In this document: piece after piece, positions 5,156 through 7,334 of the stretch
Layout of the letters: every line of letters starts with the position of its first letter
Numbering within the stretch: position 1 is the first letter of the stretch
Assembly (NCBI GenBank): GCA_948844705.1
Contig: CAQNVT010000117.1
Span: 1 to 7,334 of the forward strand
Direction of reading: 5' to 3'
DNA: 7,334 bases
Source of the DNA: an uncultured Dorea sp.
Lineage (GTDB): Bacteria; Bacillota; Clostridia; Lachnospirales; Lachnospiraceae
The notes under the pieces: generated by a model
Database searches by the model: none
Seen by the model: only the letters and a program-made list of their open reading frames with translations
What the model was told of the DNA's origin: nothing
Made by a program: the position numbers and the translations under genes

Positions 5156-6379
5156 ATGAAACAGATAAAAGGCGGAGTAACCGCAGCAAAAGGGTATGAA
5201 GCAGCAAGCACGGCAGCAGGAATTAAATACAAGGACCGCACGGACATGGCTCTTATTTACAGCCAGGCGCCCTGCACGGCGGCAGGCACCTTTACTACAA
5301 ATGTAGTAAAGGCGGCTCCGGTAAAATGGGACCGCCAGGTTATAGAAAGCGGAAGTCCTGTCCGGGCGGTCGTTGTGAATTCCGGAATCGCCAATGCATG
5401 TACAGGAGAGGAAGGCTTTGGATATTGCAGGGATACCGCTGAGGCGGCGGCAAAAGCACTGAACATTCCGGCAGAGGGTGTCGTGATGGGATCCACCGGA
5501 GTCATCGGGATGCAGCTTCCCATCGAGAAGCTTAAAAAAGGAATCGAAGCTCTTGCAGGAAAGAAAAATGTATCTATAGAAAGCGGAACAGAGGCCGCGA
5601 AAGCAATTATGACGACGGATACCTGCGAAAAAGAGCTGGCAGTTGAGATCGGGGTCGGCGGGAAAACAGTGACGATCGGCGGCATGGCAAAGGGCTCGGG
5701 GATGATCCACCCTAATATGTGTACGATGCTTGCATTTATCACAACAGACGCGGTGATCGGAAGGGAAGCCCTCCAGAAGGCGTTGAGTGAGGATGTGGCG
5801 GATACATACAACATGATCTCCGTGGACGGCGACACCTCCACTAACGATACCGTGCTTCTTCTGGCAAACGGTCTGGCGGAAAATCCGGAGATCATATACG
5901 GAAGCGAGGATTATAAGAAATTTTCAGAGGCCCTTCATACAGTTAATGAATATCTGGCAAAGAAAATCGCGGGCGACGGCGAAGGCGCCACAGCGTTATT
6001 TGAGGTAAAGGCGGTCGGCTGCGAGAGCACGGAGCAGGCAAAAACACTGGCAAAGGCGGTCGTATGCTCCAATCTTACAAAAACAGCGATCGCGGGGCAT
6101 GATGCAAACTGGGGAAGGATCCTCTGTGCCATGGGATATTCGGGAGCACAGTTCGATCCGGAGAAGGTGGATTTGTTCTTTGAGAGCAGGGCAGGAAAAA
6201 TTCAAATTATTGAAAACGGAACAGCGGTAGATTACAGCGAGGAGGAGGCCACAAGGATTCTTTCTCAGCCGGAGGTGACGGCAATTGCTGATATAAAGCT
6301 GGGCAGCAAAACAGCTGTTGCATGGGGCTGTGATCTGACCCACGGTTATATCGACATAAACGCGGATTACCGAAGCTGA
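5156..6379 (+). CDS. argJ: glutamate N-acetyltransferase / ornithine acetyltransferase (ArgJ)
   Basis: This 407-residue ArgJ is of full family length. It transfers the acetyl group from N-acetylornithine to glutamate, releasing ornithine and regenerating N-acetylglutamate. Bifunctional members also use acetyl-CoA; sequence alone does not settle which type this is. The precursor self-cleaves before a nucleophilic threonine. The site here is KGSGMIHPNMCTML (179-192), with T190 as nucleophile and Cys189 in place of the common Ala. The oxyanion-loop motif STGVIG (113-118), SVDGDTSTNDT (222-232), DANWGRI (316-322) and C-terminal GYIDINADYRS (397-407) are intact. AAGGAGG (5144-5150) is 5 nt before the ATG. 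argB begins 31 nt after the stop, consistent with one transcript. Confidence 0.96.
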   Translation: MKQIKGGVTAAKGYEAASTAAGIKYKDRTDMALIYSQAPCTAAGTFTTNVVKAAPVKWDRQVIESGSPVRAVVVNSGIANACTGEEGFGYCRDTAEAAAKALNIPAEGVVMGSTGVIGMQLPIEKLKKGIEALAGKKNVSIESGTEAAKAIMTTDTCEKELAVEIGVGGKTVTIGGMAKGSGMIHPNMCTMLAFITTDAVIGREALQKALSEDVADTYNMISVDGDTSTNDTVLLLANGLAENPEIIYGSEDYKKFSEALHTVNEYLAKKIAGDGEGATALFEVKAVGCESTEQAKTLAKAVVCSNLTKTAIAGHDANWGRILCAMGYSGAQFDPEKVDLFFESRAGKIQIIENGTAVDYSEEEATRILSQPEVTAIADIKLGSKTAVAWGCDLTHGYIDINADYRS

Positions 6380-6410
6380 TAGCAGCATTATAGAAAGGAA
6401 GTAGGACAAA

Positions 6411-7310
6411 ATGAACAAAGACATGCAGAAATTTCTTGACAAGGCAGAGGTACTGATAGAGGCGCTTCCGTATATTCAGCGCTTTAACCGGCGGATCATA
6501 GTTGTAAAATACGGCGGAAGCGCGATGGTAGATGAGGAATTAAAGGCACAGGTGATCCAGGATGTGACACTCCTTAAGCTGGTAGGCTTTAAACCGATTA
6601 TTGTTCACGGCGGCGGCAAGGAGATCAGCAAATGGGTCGGAAAGGTCGGTATGGAGCCGGAATTTGTAAACGGTCTCCGCGTGACGGACGAGGCGACCAT
6701 GGAGCTTGCTGAGATGGTATTGGGAAGAGTGAATAAAAGCCTGGTTCAGCTGGTGGAGAGCCTCGGTGTGAGGGCGATCGGGATCAGCGGCAAGGACGGA
6801 AAGCTCCTTTCTGTCAATAAAAAATATGCGGGCGGCGAGGACATCGGCTTTGTAGGCGAGATAAAGAACGTGAATGCGACGGTCCTCTATGACCTTCTGG
6901 AAAAGGATTTTCTTCCGATCGTATGCCCGGTAGGTCTGGATGATGATTACAATACCTACAATATTAACGCAGACGACGCGGCCTGTGCCATCGCAAGGGC
7001 GATGCGGGCGGAAAAGCTGGCCTTTCTCACAGATATTGAGGGCGTCTACAAAGACCCGAAGGATCCGGAAACACTGATCTCGGAGCTTACGGTTACGGAG
7101 GCCCATAAGCTTATGCGGGACGGATACATCGGCGGGGGCATGCTTCCGAAGCTTCACAACTGCATCGATGCGATCGAGCACGGAGTGTCCAGAGTGCATA
7201 TTCTTGACGGGCGTATTCCTCACTGCCTGCTTCTTGAGATATTCACTAACAAGGGGATCGGAACGGCGATCATCAATGACGGAGAGCAGAGATATTATTA
7301 TGGAGAATAA
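6411..7310 (+). CDS. argB: acetylglutamate kinase, arginine-sensitive type
   Basis: This 299-residue amino-acid kinase phosphorylates N-acetylglutamate with ATP. Visible elements are KYGGSAM (33-39), HGGGK (66-70) of the nucleotide-binding glycine-rich region, YNINADDAA (183-191), LTDIEGVY (206-213) and GGGMLPKL (241-248). Two features known from arginine-inhibited hexameric enzymes are present: an N-terminal helix before the kinase fold (about residues 1-25, ending PYIQRF) and the C-terminal H271...[14 protein letters not shown] (274-287). Feedback inhibition by arginine is therefore likely, placing control at the enzyme as well as the promoter. The ribosome binding site is AAAGGAAG (6394-6401), 9 nt before ATG 6411. 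It is less perfect than those of its neighbours. The stop codon abuts the next gene. Confidence 0.97.
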   Translation: MNKDMQKFLDKAEVLIEALPYIQRFNRRIIVVKYGGSAMVDEELKAQVIQDVTLLKLVGFKPIIVHGGGKEISKWVGKVGMEPEFVNGLRVTDEATMELAEMVLGRVNKSLVQLVESLGVRAIGISGKDGKLLSVNKKYAGGEDIGFVGEIKNVNATVLYDLLEKDFLPIVCPVGLDDDYNTYNINADDAACAIARAMRAEKLAFLTDIEGVYKDPKDPETLISELTVTEAHKLMRDGYIGGGMLPKLHNCIDAIEHGVSRVHILDGRIPHCLLLEIFTNKGIGTAIINDGEQRYYYGE

Positions 7311-7314
7311 AAAT

Positions 7315-7334
7315 ATGAATCAGTATATGGAAAA
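7315..7334 (+). CDS. start of the next operon gene, probably acetylornithine aminotransferase (partial)
   Basis: ATG 7315 begins MNQYMEK and runs off the right edge. GGAG (7302-7305) lies 9 nt upstream, inside the end of argB. An in-frame ATG at 7300 would overlap argB by 11 nt and is the alternative start. Six or seven residues cannot identify a family. argD is suggested only because argC-argJ-argB is usually followed by it in Firmicutes, and because the pathway needs the aminotransferase next. Confidence 0.4.

Overview
The window is a chromosomal arginine-biosynthesis locus from a Gram-positive, most likely a Clostridia member of the Lachnospiraceae type. This placement is an inference from the moderate GC content, the strong AAGGAGG ribosome binding sites at most genes, the argC-argJ-argB gene order, and a PadR regulator paired with a membrane protein carrying a HAAS-like N-terminus. 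No rRNA, tRNA, CRISPR array, insertion sequence or origin is visible.

Layout. Positions 3-137 hold the truncated 3' end of a plus-strand gene related to AlgX/DHHW-type SGNH proteins. It runs into the 3' end of argG, which lies on the minus strand (126-1343). The 1344-1620 intergenic region carries two divergent promoters. One serves argG and has ArgR-operator-like sequence over its -35 and -10. The other serves padR and carries a pair of 19-bp palindrome-type sites. padR (1621-1962) overlaps by 14 nt a gene for a fused HAAS-like/SEDS (FtsW/RodA/SpoVE-type) membrane protein (1949-3253). A second arginine unit follows on the plus strand: argC (3434-4474), a small GNAT acetyltransferase (4626-5066), argJ (5156-6379), argB (6411-7310) and the first codons of a further gene, probably argD (7315 onward).

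How the genes work together. ArgJ recycles the acetyl group from N-acetylornithine to glutamate. The GNAT may supply N-acetylglutamate de novo. ArgB phosphorylates it, ArgC reduces the product to the semialdehyde, and ArgD would transaminate that. ArgG acts later, joining citrulline and aspartate. The argG and argC promoters share the same geometry (TTGCAT, 17 nt, TATA(A/G)T) with TGCATA/TGTATA half-sites over both hexamers, so both probably answer to ArgR. ArgB also carries the C-terminal signature of arginine-inhibited enzymes.

Most of the window is ordinary metabolism. The parts worth a second look are the PadR/HAAS-SEDS pair, whose SEDS portion seems to lack the usual catalytic aspartate; three long perfect inverted repeats, each placed just upstream of a ribosome binding site in the argC operon; the stand-alone GNAT inside the operon; and the abrupt join at the left edge.
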